From: Clytia hemisphaerica | Lineage: Eukaryota; Cnidaria; Hydrozoa; Leptothecata; Clytiidae | Assembly: GCA_902728285.1 (NCBI GenBank) | Contig: CACVBU010000004.1 | Span: 175,130-239,129 of the forward strand | DNA: 64,000 nt | Reading direction: 5' to 3' | Part shown: one piece after another, positions 23,901-35,900 of the stretch | Layout: every line of letters begins with the position of its first letter | Numbering within the stretch: position 1 is the first letter of the stretch | Made by a program: the position numbers and the translations under genes | The notes under the pieces: generated by a model | Seen by the model: only the letters and a program-made list of their open reading frames with translations | What the model was told of the DNA's origin: nothing | The model's database searches: none

Positions 23901-26900
23901 ACATCTTGGACCTCCGTGTAGGAGGGTGATACAAAAATGCTCACAACCGTATTTTGTTGAACTACACTCAGTGAAATCTGCGAAGGAAAATTTAGGGAAA
24001 GTAATTGTTATTGAGTTTGATGTGGCGGGCGAAAGATGAAAACCATATTTTTCTTTTGTATGGTAATAGTAGCCAAGCCAAAATCTGTTACTTTAAACAA
24101 TTATATTACCAAAAGTTATTGTTCCAAGGTATCGAGATATTATACAGTTCACTCTCGATAATTCGAAATAAAGAAAGTAATTTTTACTGTTTTTTTTCCT
24201 TGACAGGGACTAAGTACTAGTTAGGATTATACCTAGAAGGTTTGAATAATAGAAGTTCGAATTAGGGAGAGTCTACCGTAGTCAATGAAACAAAAGAAAT
24301 ATCAGACCATACCTTTATCATCACTCAATGATTTGATCACATTTGAATCCACATCGCTCAGAGGGAAATAGTATCTTTCTGTCGGTTGTGGCAATCGTTC
24401 TTGCGTTTTCTCGAACTGGTCCAATACCGCATCTGGTACGTTTCCACGTGTAAAACCAGGACTGTCTATTCCGGAACCTGATCCTGATTCAACTTGATCT
24501 TCAACGAATTCGTCATTTTCTTTTGACGGCTGATTTGAATTGTCCATTGTTTTCTTACTCAATTTAACATTAATGCTGGGTTTGTCTGTCATACTAGAAT
24601 TTCTAAAAGTTGAATTTGTTAGTGGTACAGTATAGTTATGTTTAATGAAATCAACACTGATGATGTCAACTTTTGGTGGCTTCGTTCGGACCACGAATGC
24701 AATGACCGGGTTTAGAAAGAAATTTGGAGCAGGAAACGTCTGGCACGTTTGACGACTAAAGCATTGAAGTGTGTAGCAACGTCTCCCGACCATGTAAGCG
24801 ACGTCGCACAGTTTATCTAGACAGCAGTATTTGACACACGACGGTATATCATCGACATCAGAAAGTTCACCGTGGTCGGTAAAAATGCCGGCTTTCATTC
24901 CGGCAACGAAACGGTGGTCGGTTAGAGTTCCGTTAGAGCGGCATGTTTCAGTTTTATTGACAGTTGATTCTGGCGTTATTGAGGAAATGTCAATACTGAC
25001 GTTTTTAGGTATTTCTGTTGTCGTTGTTAGGGGTGTGGTTGCTAAGTTGGTCGTTGCAAGGGTCGTTGTCACGGTACTTGTTGTAGTTGTTGGAGTAGAA
25101 GTGGTCGTTGTCGTTGTTTGTAGGGTCGTATCTGGGATGATTTCAGGCCGTTGAGTGTTTAGGAAAGCAGCTCCTTTAAAGGCGTTTTGTTCTGACGGGA
25201 AAAGCGACCAACCGTTTCTAACGACGTAACCGAGGCTTTTTGACGGCGTCGAAATGCGCGCTTGACATATATTTTGATTCAAACACAGTACAGCGTAACA
25301 CGTCTTGCCTTCCGTATACGCAACAGTACAATCGGGAACACGACAACATTCGCTAACACATTCTTGTATTGTAGAGACATTACCAAGAATTTTGGATGGT
25401 CCCGATTGAATACCCCCGTTCAATTCAACACCGGCCAATATGAATGATGGAGAACACCATGAAGTTACCCCGTTTTGTGGTCGTAAAACCGGGGGTATGG
25501 TATCACTGATAGGTTTCTGTAGTTTTCCATTGTCGGTTAAGGACTCTTGTAAGAGAACTGGGACGGGCAGTGTTGGTGATATCTTAGGATTTAGTGGAAG
25601 TGCAGTGGACGTTGATGACGTGTGAGAATCTTCATCTTCCGTTTCGTCATCTGAGGTAAAAGGGAAGAAATTGTGGATGAAAATGAATCAAAGCTGTTTT
25701 ACCCATTACGTATTTTCAAAAGAAGCCTCAAAAGAAGCGTGCACCATAAAAAGAAGCCCCCGTAACAGTGCACGAAAGCATCAAATACCCCCGTAACAGT
25801 ACGCGCAACATCAAAAGAAGCCCCCGTAATAGTGCGAGAAAGCATCAAATACCCCTGTAACAGTGCGCGCAACATCAAAAGAAGCCCCCGTTAACAGTGC
25901 GCGAAAACATCAAAAATTTATTTTATTTATTTGTTCTTTATTTAACGTTGGTAATAAAAAAAAAATAGTTACAAGTACTAATTAAATCCAACATGACATT
26001 CGAATATTTACTATATAGTAAATAATATTTTAAAATTTAAAAATACTAGAATATAGAACAGAGTTTGCATGAACAATAGATTTTGGCCTTGATAATTTTT
26101 CTTTTAAATTCAGCCAAAGATTCAATAGTTTTGAATTCTAACGGTAGTCTATTCCAGGCTTGGCCAGCTCGGAAATTAAAGGAATTCAAGCAAACTGTGT
26201 TCCTGGGAAGTGGAAGTCTAATTTGAGCGCCTCTTCGAAGACGAGGACGTTCGTTAGAATTGTCGTCCCCGTTTTCATTTACATCTTCATCCGTATCTAA
26301 ATGACTTTGGATGAATTCAAATTGGTCCCAGCCTAATTTATTGCCGATTTTATTGACGCTTTTATAAACTTCCACAAGCATAAACTGGAGATTTTTAGTA
26401 TGGATTGACTCACATTTAGCTTTCTTCAAAAGTTCATCATAGTTAAGATTGATAGAATTTTGCTTAGCCTTGAGGGCCCGACAATGAGTTTCGTTAAGAA
26501 GGTTGTGAGCCAATTTACTACAAAACAATCCAGATGAGAGGACAATATCTAAAAGCAGATAAAATAAAACTATTAAATAATAAATCTGCTTGCTCTTGGT
26601 TTAAATATGCTTAATTCTAAAAAGTTTTGGGTCTTCTGTGCAGCTTTTTTGCAGATGTCCTGTACGTGATTATAAAAAGTGAGGCCACTGTCGATAGTTA
26701 CTCCAAGCAGTTTCACGCTCTCGGAAGACTCTAATGTAATATTTCCAACATTGAAAACTATATTTGCATTCTTTGTGCCTGGAAACAACACCTGAAACTT
26801 CTCTGGATTTGCAACAAGGGAGTTGTGTTTAAACCAAGCTAGAATGATTTCTAGGTCTAGAATTAAAGCTTCGAGGGCCTCATCTAGAGACGAAGCACTT

Positions 26901-29900
26901 TTGTGCAGAGTATCGTCATCAGCGAAGTTACAGAGGTCGTCTTCATTAACAAAGAAAAACAAATCATTGATAAAAAACATTGAAAAAATAGGTCCTAAAA
27001 TAGATCCCTGAGGCACACCAAATAGCAAAGGTAGCCAATTACTGAACGATGAACCAACTCTGACCCTATGCTTTCTGTTTTTTAAATAACTTTGCATAAA
27101 AGCTAGGCTTCTACAATCCAATCCATATGCATAAAGTTTTGCGATCAGAAGATCATGAGGCAAACAGTCAAAGGCTTTAGACAGATCCATCAGAATTGCT
27201 CCAATCTTTTTTGATTTGGACAGTGAATTCTGCCATTTTCGTAACATATTTAGTAAAGCACTCTGCGTGCTATACTGTTTACGAAAACCACAGAGTCCGT
27301 TAGAGAAAAATGATTCAAAGAAGGTGTTGAGTTGATTTGAAATAAGTTTTTTTTCAAAGATTTTAGCCAGAGATGGGAGGAGACTGACGGGCCTGTAATT
27401 ATCCTTGTCATGTTTGCTGTTTTTCTTATGGACTGGAATTATATCAGCAAGCTTCAAGCTGTCAGGAAAGTTTTGAGATTGAAGAGAGTTATTGAAGCAT
27501 GATGTCAAAGTTGGAGCACAAACAAATTTGGCTAACTTTATGATTTTAGTAGGAATGCTACCACTGACTGACTTGGATTCATTCAGATGATTTAAGGCTT
27601 TAAGCATATCTGAATTTGTCACAGGTGAGAGCTCAAATTTATCAACATCACGCCTTTTTTCAAGAATTTTGATTATACTTGGATGATCAGCATATTTATT
27701 TATGGCGGAATTGACACTATCAGAGCCTTCACCTGTAACATTGTTCCAACTTGGAACGTCCAATCTGTCAGTAACAGTATTGTAATGATCGTTGAAAGTT
27801 TCAGCAATATCCAAGTCATTAGATAAAATACTTCCATTTTCAACGAGCTGAATTCTTTCCCCCGCAATATTGACCTTATTTGAGAACAAAGGTTTAAAGG
27901 TGTCCCAAAATCCCTTGGGAGATTGTTTTGGGTCATTTTTGAGGAAGAAAGATTTCTTAGCTTTCCTATTTTTATTAACAACAAAGTTTCTCTGACGATT
28001 ATAACGAGCAACATCCTCAGGATTCTTTGTTTTATTAGCAGTGCGTTTAAGTTGGGAACGGAGCATAATAGCTTTCCTGAGATCCTTAGTTACATGTTGC
28101 TTATTATTAGCGCGCCTATTCAAGCCTATTCAACATTTTAAACCTTTTGATTTGAACAATCTCTTTCACTTTGGATGTTTTTACGCCTCAGAGACACTCC
28201 CAAGTCAATAATTTAGAATAAAATGTAGAGTTTTAACTCAACATTCAGTGTTTTAATCATTCTAATGACAACAGCATTCAATGTTCGCTTTTGTCCGAGC
28301 CTTTCTGATGAGTCTTCGAAATACGTGTATGGGCAAATAGAATAGAAAAATGAAAGCTTTGACAGGCACTTTTAAATGATTATTTCGCTTAAAGATTAGT
28401 AATATACCTTCGTCATTATCCTCCTCTGTCTCGATTGCCTCCATTTCTTTAACCTTGTCTCGATATGCCAATTTCAATGTGAAACTTTCTGTTTGCGCCT
28501 TTCTTGGCTTGCAAAGTTCCGCACTCTTGCATGTCAATAAGAAACAACCGTTCTTCATCATCACTGCTACGTCACATCTGTCAGACTGACAACACATTGC
28601 TTTACAGACACTCATTGACGTCACAGTGCCTTTATTGGTGAAATTCCCTGCTTTTAAACCACCCACGAAGGTAGTTTTGGACAATGTCTTTTTGAAAATA
28701 CATTTCTTTGGTGTCTTCTTTTTATGTTTGAATGGGTTTAATGTATCTTCTAACGCCAATTTGAGGTCTTTCATGTTTTTCAAAGAGTCGGGTGTAACGC
28801 CTGGTTCGTTGGTGGTCCATGGGCGTGTTGGTGGTAGAACAACATTGTCGCCCAGTTGTGGAACTATGGAAAGAGGAGTGGTTTGAGTTTTACTTAGTAA
28901 TAGTGTACTAAAAAATTTACCTGAAAATTGGCAAAATTGAATTACTTTCGCAAGAAATTATTGCGAGCCTAGAATGGTAAGTTTCAGTTGTCAGTTTCTA
29001 CCAAGTTGGGAGAAATTGCACTTCTTATGTGTTACACACTTCGAATCAATTTTGCTCCATTGTCCCAAGGACAAAAGTGAGATTTCACTTTTATTGGTAG
29101 AAAGAAAAATGGGGTGGAGACACGAGAAAGCGTGTTGTGTTGGTGGAATGGTACATGTTGCATTGCACCAACACGAAAAAAAACTTTTTGTGTCCCCAAG
29201 CCTTTAGTCCTAAACAAATGAAAAAATGCGTTCCTTACTTTTCGGACCATCTGGTCTTATGATCATACCAATGACAGGCGAAACTGACCCAAGTCCTTTG
29301 GGAACAACCGAGCACAACTCTGTTGTATAACATTCCACCAAGTAACATCTAGAAGACACCACATACGCAAGATCGCAAGTAGTGTGTGCGCAACAGAGCT
29401 CCATACAAACTTGTACGTTTGGTGTGATGCCACGATCTAGGAAATTACCAGCACCGAGTCCTCCTTTGAGGTCTGTGTATTCGTAAACGTTACCGAACTT
29501 GCATCTGTTTTGTTGTAAAGATAATGGTTTTGTGACTGTTTTGGTGCTCAGTGTTGTGAATGTTGTTGGTTGTATCGTAGTTGTTGTTGTACTGGTCGTT
29601 GTGGTGGTCGGTGGAGTTGTTGTAGTCGTCGTTGTTGTAGACGGTTTGAACGTCTTGATCTTGATTGTCATTTTTCGGCTCGTTGGCGTCGGTCGTCTAG
29701 TCACGGGGACGGTCACAGGTGCCGGAGTCATTAGGAAACGCATTTCATCGAATTTCTTGATGTAGTTTAACACTTCGTCTTTAGATAAAGCTGATGAGAA
29801 TATATACACATCGTCCATGATTCCATGTAAAGGATGGCCGCCCTCATGTACTCCGAATCCCGCCTTCACGCCCCAATCGGTTGAAAATTGACCGCGTGTG

Positions 29901-32900
29901 ACACCTATTGATTGTATGCCACCGTTGACGTAAACCTTTGCTTCCCCGACGTCTCCATCAGCCGTGGCTGTAATCTGAAACCACTTATTACGTGTTAATA
30001 TAGGTCCTGTACGTAGCTGGAACGATTTTTCATGTCCGTCAATAACGTAAAGCCAACTAATCTTCCCCTCAATGACGGTTAGACGGAACCCGTTTCGTTC
30101 GTTCTGTCCCATCGTTGCAAACAACGTATTCCGTCCTGCCACGTCTTGTAGTTTAACCCATAATGCAACAGTAATGGCTTTAAGAGGTTTGGGTTTGAAC
30201 GTCTGACTATCCAATAGGATTGCACCACCGAAGAATGAGACACCGTTACCACGGATACCGCCGGCTGGTGAAACGCTGGCACCTGAAAATACAATGAAAA
30301 TGTTTTTGAAAATTTGGATCAATTTTTATTGGTGTGATTCTTTTAGCAGTTTTTCACCTGAGCACTTTTTATTCATTTGAGCGTAACTTTGAATCAATTT
30401 GAAAAATTCGCCCCTTCGACTCATAGCTGTTAAAATTGTTATGTCTGGGAAATGTTGGCAGATTGAATCTCGTGAATATGTATTTACCTTCAAGTAATTT
30501 CCCATTGTTGTTAAAACTCGATTCATCAATAACCAGATCTTCATCAAGTTTTTCAAAAGTGTAATGCAGGACCATATCAGGCCTCTTTCCGCTCATGCTT
30601 GGATACTTTGCGTGGTTGCTTACTGGTGGTCCGTTTCGTGTTGGTCCATTCGCTGAGTGAGGTTCTTCAGTTGAGATACGTGGTTTTGGGCGAGTATGTG
30701 TTGGTGGTCTTGTGGTCGGATCTGATTAATTGTATTGAAAATTTTAGATTTGAATAATATGACCGAGAAAACATACAATGTGCAATCAAATCTAGCTTTT
30801 CCAATCTCTGCCATGAAGAAATTTCCTACAAATGCTACACCAGTCAAAACTTTTAAGTTCCAAGGTCGTAATTAACATTTGCAAGAAGAATTTGATTTAG
30901 AACATCCTGAGGAAATTCAAAAAGATTTTGCTTTCAAGTTGATTTTCTTCACTTATCATTTGATGATTATTTTCATAAGGTTCCATTTATATCCAAAAGA
31001 GTCTCATCTTTGAATAAAAGTTGAGATAGTCATATCACCCTTTTTCTTTTACAAAACAGTCAGTTCTTAAAGGGATAAAAGAATGAGGACTTACTTAAAT
31101 GGTAGCCATCTCTAGCCACATATGCGATATGGGCGTGGCCATTGGGTGTGGTCTGGCAGTCATCCAGACTGTAGCAGTGTATGGTGAAACACTTCTGTCT
31201 CAACAGCATGACTAAATCGCAATCCGGTTCATTGCAACAATGATTGACACATGTTTTCAGATCTGGCACAATACCTACATGGAAAAATAAAGAAAATATG
31301 GTAGTTTGTTCCTGTCGTCGCAAGGTTTTGTTATTTCTTACACGTATCAACCCTAAAGCAAATATCCACAAAGAAATTGACTAAATCACAATCTTGCTCA
31401 TCACAACAATAATTGATACATGTTTTCACGATACCTAAAAAAGATTATTTTCTCTTTATCCAATGTGTCTCTGTTATTCAATAAAGCTAGTTTTACTTCT
31501 TTATACACCTCCTCCTCACAGACCCGGGAGGATTTTTTCAGCCAGTGGGGATAAAAATTACGGAGTGAAACTCGATGGGGATTTGTATTTCGATATTTTT
31601 TATGAACGGGGATTTCAATTCTTTTGTTTTCAAGACAGAAAATCCAGCGGGGATGGGAGAAAAGCATCATAGTTTACAGTGAGGATTGGTTTATTTGTTT
31701 ATTTTAAGTGGGGACAAAAATGAGAGGATAATTTTCCACCGGGGACGATATACTGGACAATTTTTCCAGTGGAAAGGGTTCCCAGTGGGTCTGTGGGAAG
31801 GGTTCCCAGTGGGTCTGTGGGAAGGGGGTGTCTTTATGAATTCGAAAGGTAAGGTAGCCTTTAGCCTTTAACTATCAAAACGAACAAAGAAATTACCTTT
31901 ATCAGTGAATTTGCCAGAAGTCCATCCTCCTTTCAAAGCCACTCCATAGTACACGTTACTTTGCAAACAACGTCGAAGCTGATTGGTTGGTGCAGCAGTG
32001 CTGGTGGTGGTGGTGGTGGTTGATGTGGTAAGATGGTGAATAAGGCTGACGTCACCTCCATTTTCATTTGATGTGTCTAATTGGTTTGGTGTCTCATCTG
32101 AAAAGGTATTGAAAATTGATAGTTGAATGTGTTTGTGCGACAAGGGCCGCTAGAAACTTTTATGTTAATATCTTAATTGCTAACGGAGATGACGTGGGAA
32201 CTTAAAGATATGTTCTTATTCTCTTTTTAACATAGGTCTGAATTCTCTTCCCTTTTCTTTAGTTTGTGTTTAGACCACGGTCGAAAAAATATCATATGGC
32301 TATCTCATTATTATAGATGTTAGACGTCAATCATCACATGAAGCTTGTGCTTTATAAGTGCAGTGTTGATATTGGTGTATTTGTAATTGTCTTAAAAGAA
32401 TCGCACCGGCGATGGTTAAACTCTCCAGACCGTGCTCTAAAAATTTGAAATATAGGCAACTCTCTCTCTGATCCTAATTTTCCTTATTCGAATCTCTCTG
32501 TAATTCAAGTTAAAACATTGGTCCGCTCAGCTTGAAAGTCGCATAAAAAAACCCTCCGTACTTCTTATTCGACGAAAATTCTTGTTCCCTTGAAAATCGA
32601 ATTAGAGAGAGTCAACTGTTGTTTTTTTGAAACCTTTGAAGACAAATATGGTATTTATTTAAATTACAGGGTACCTTTAATGTAAACGGATTCACCATTT
32701 CTATTCACGAACGCCACATGAACCAATGAACGGCCAACTTTGACCGGTTGGCATAACGACGGAAAATGACAAACGACAGTAAAACAGCGTCGTTTCTTCA
32801 TGTACGCTATATGACATTCTTTTGACGCACAGCATCTTTCGACACATTCGTCTAAAGACGTCACGTCACCGACGTCGGTAAAAACGCCGGACGTTTCGCT

Positions 32901-35900
32901 GCCACGTAAGTCGGTATTATGAAATGCAATCTGCTTACGACAATTATCCCGAGTAGTGTCGGTGTCATCTTCGTGAAAAGCGACTTTTGAATGTCGGTTC
33001 CCGACTTCTGTTTTACGGTTTTTATCGGTCGATAATCGTTGCAAGTCGGCAGCATTTTCCATCGGGATCGGATAATCACCGCCAACGTTACAAAGCTCCG
33101 ATAGATCTTTGACATCGTTGAATGAGAGTGCTTTCTCAAAGAAATAGAACTCGTCAACGAGGCCTGGTAACGAACCGTCTCGACCAATCGAAATCTTCCC
33201 ATTGAATTGTGATGACATTTTACCATTCCCTTGTACTTCTTTGATGAATTGTGAATCTATATACAACCTTGCGAAGCCTTTTGCGGGGTCATAAGTAGCA
33301 GCCACGTGTGACCAAAGCCCTACAGGCATAGTCGATTTCTGTACAGTCTCCAAATGAAAAACAACTTCCCCTGTCTCATCCACGTGGCTCCAATGTAGTC
33401 TACCATCTTTAATTTCGAGTGCCAAAACAGCACCTGAGCCATCCAAGGTCTTACTGTCTACGTTAAAAAGCGATAAATCTCTTTTCTCGTTTCTTACTTT
33501 CACCCACATGGCTATAGTTATGGCATCAATACCTCTATTTGATAGAGTTTGACCACGGATAATAAGCTCTCCACCGTTTAAATCAAGGGCAGCGCCACAT
33601 TTTGCGTCTTGCTTGGTCACACGTGCTCCATTCATTAACAAAGCATTGATATGATTGCCACTATCATCTGCCACATTGTTTAGTTCATGTTGCTCGAACC
33701 CGTAGTGAATCAATGATCCACTTGTTGCTAAAATATTAAAAATTGAAAAGAAAGATGAGATGGATTGAAAAGTTGTTCAAAGTATTGAGTGAAAGAAATA
33801 GCTAATGTTTTCACGCCAACCGTTAAAAAGAGTACAATATATCTTGTATCTGCGCTTTTTTCCTACACAAAAAGTGCATTTTTTGGATTACTGATAAACC
33901 AGTTATCAGACATTTGCTCGAAATATGGAAATATTCTACTTGTTCCGGATTTTCTCGCATCTGTCCGGTAACTATTACATCTTGTTTGATAGAGGCCACG
34001 CTCACGTATTTCACTCCATCTTCTACGCTGAAACTAAGTAAAGATATTGGCTAAAAGTTTTTCGTCGATTCTAACCATCCATTAGAATGTCTTTTCTTTG
34101 TTTCGGAATAGAATTGAGCAGTAATGTGTGGACCGAAATGATACAAAAATGTGAAAGGAATGGATTTCCATGTTGACTGAGCTAATACTTTCTTTAACTC
34201 ATTGGTGAAGAAGTGCTACTTGAAGACCAGTATAATCAGGGTCGATAGAGATGTACTGTTCTACATGTTACAAAAAATGTCAATATTTCCACGGCAACAC
34301 TTACATGTTTCCTATCAACGATACAATTCAAACTATTTCCAATAAAGTTTTGTTGATAAGCAAGAAAATTCAAGAAAGCGTAACAGCGTAAAAAGCCGGT
34401 GAAAGGCTTCTTACAATGTTATGCTTTCTAGAAAAATCTCAAACCTTATTTTTCAAAGATAGAAAAAGTTCAATTATGCCAGGTTTTGGAGACCTTTTTC
34501 GTTAGCAAGAGTCTCCCAGAAAGCGTAACAGCGTAAAAAGCCGGTGAAAGGCTTCTTACAATGTTATGCTTTCTATAAAAATCTTCAATTCATTATATCT
34601 CACAAGTGTAGAAAAAAAACTTACACGTTTTCTTTTGTAAGAACAAACTATATGAGAACAAGTTAAGATTATTTTAAGGGCTCTGACCATAGTGAATTTT
34701 TCATAATTGCCGTGTTTAAAATGTGTTTTCTGACTGATGTAACCAACAAAACTATGGCATGTTATACATTTTCTGTTAGACAAACTATTCCTGAATCTGA
34801 AAATTCAAAAATTGCATTGAAAAAATTTGATGAAGAAGAAAATGAAGACTTTTGCGAGGAAGAGTATTTCAACTTTGAAGAGCTTAGTTTCGGCGAAGAA
34901 AAAACATTTTGAAAATTTTTTCGCAGTACATGGTGTATCTTTTACCGAACAATAAAAATTTTTGCGGAAAATTTTTGTAAATGCTTCTTTGTCTCGAAAT
35001 CTTCAAAATAGTGGTTTTTCATCAATTTTTCATCTGGATTTTGCTTAAAAAAAACGACATAACTTTTGACACATCTTTTTAGAAAAATTTTCCGCAAAAT
35101 TTAAAATAGTTCAATTCTTTGCAGACAGTGTAAAGGAATTTTGAAACAAAAAATTTAATTACCCATTAAAACTAAGCACTTTTTGTAAAAGAGGGTGATG
35201 CAACATATTATTAACATCTTTTTAAAGTTCATAACGTCATTTTTGCAATTAAATTCTTAATTACTCTTAAGGGATTCGATTAAAAAGCAATTTATAAAGG
35301 CAATTCTTTGTTAAAAGTGTTAAGGAACCTGAAATATAACTTTTATGTTCAAATACCAAAATTAATTTTTGGACTATGGTCAGAGCCCTTAAGGCTTTGC
35401 GGACTCTAAAACACCCAATTTCTTAAGGAAATCGGACCAAAAATATACTCACATGGCGAAAATAAGGCATTTTTAGGCTTAAAACTCAAAAAGTTATAAA
35501 TATCCGAAGGCTTCAAAAATTTTGTATGTTCTTATATAAAAAACGTATATTGGTTCCAAAAAATTTTTCACCTTGTAATTTCAAGATGAGCACAACACGG
35601 TAACAAACAGATTGAATCGGTTTCTTACAATGTTATGCTATCTTGGTAATTACAAAAGAACTTTTAAAAGGTTCCCTGCTAAAACTGGTTTGAACGGAGT
35701 ACTCTCTTTGTCACTTAAAACCTACACAATAAAGACAGGAATTGATGGGGGGAGACCTCCTTCATAAACTATATTTTGCATACTGGATAAGTGGGACGTG
35801 GGACGATCATAGGCGTAGCGAGATACCCTGCAAATGTATGGACGGGAGCGGTTTTTACGACACTGTAATTATTGTCTTTGTTGTATCAAAAGATAATGAA

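Larger units (their letters stand above)
25918..28140 (-). mobile_element. Decayed 5'-truncated LINE (jockey/CR1-like) in the sense orientation
   Basis: The element lies in the intron between exons O and P. It has an A-rich 3' tail at about 25918-25950 and a tandem repeat just beyond. The endonuclease half is absent. Two separate frames remain: a reverse transcriptase and a C-terminal fragment, with stop codons between them. Precise ends and target duplication were not resolved. Confidence 0.75.

Noticed and set aside
24831..25154. Val-rich + strand ORF
   Set aside because: Antisense of the Thr-rich mucin linker in exon P. The same explains the Val-rich frames at 29499-29765 and 45736-46047.
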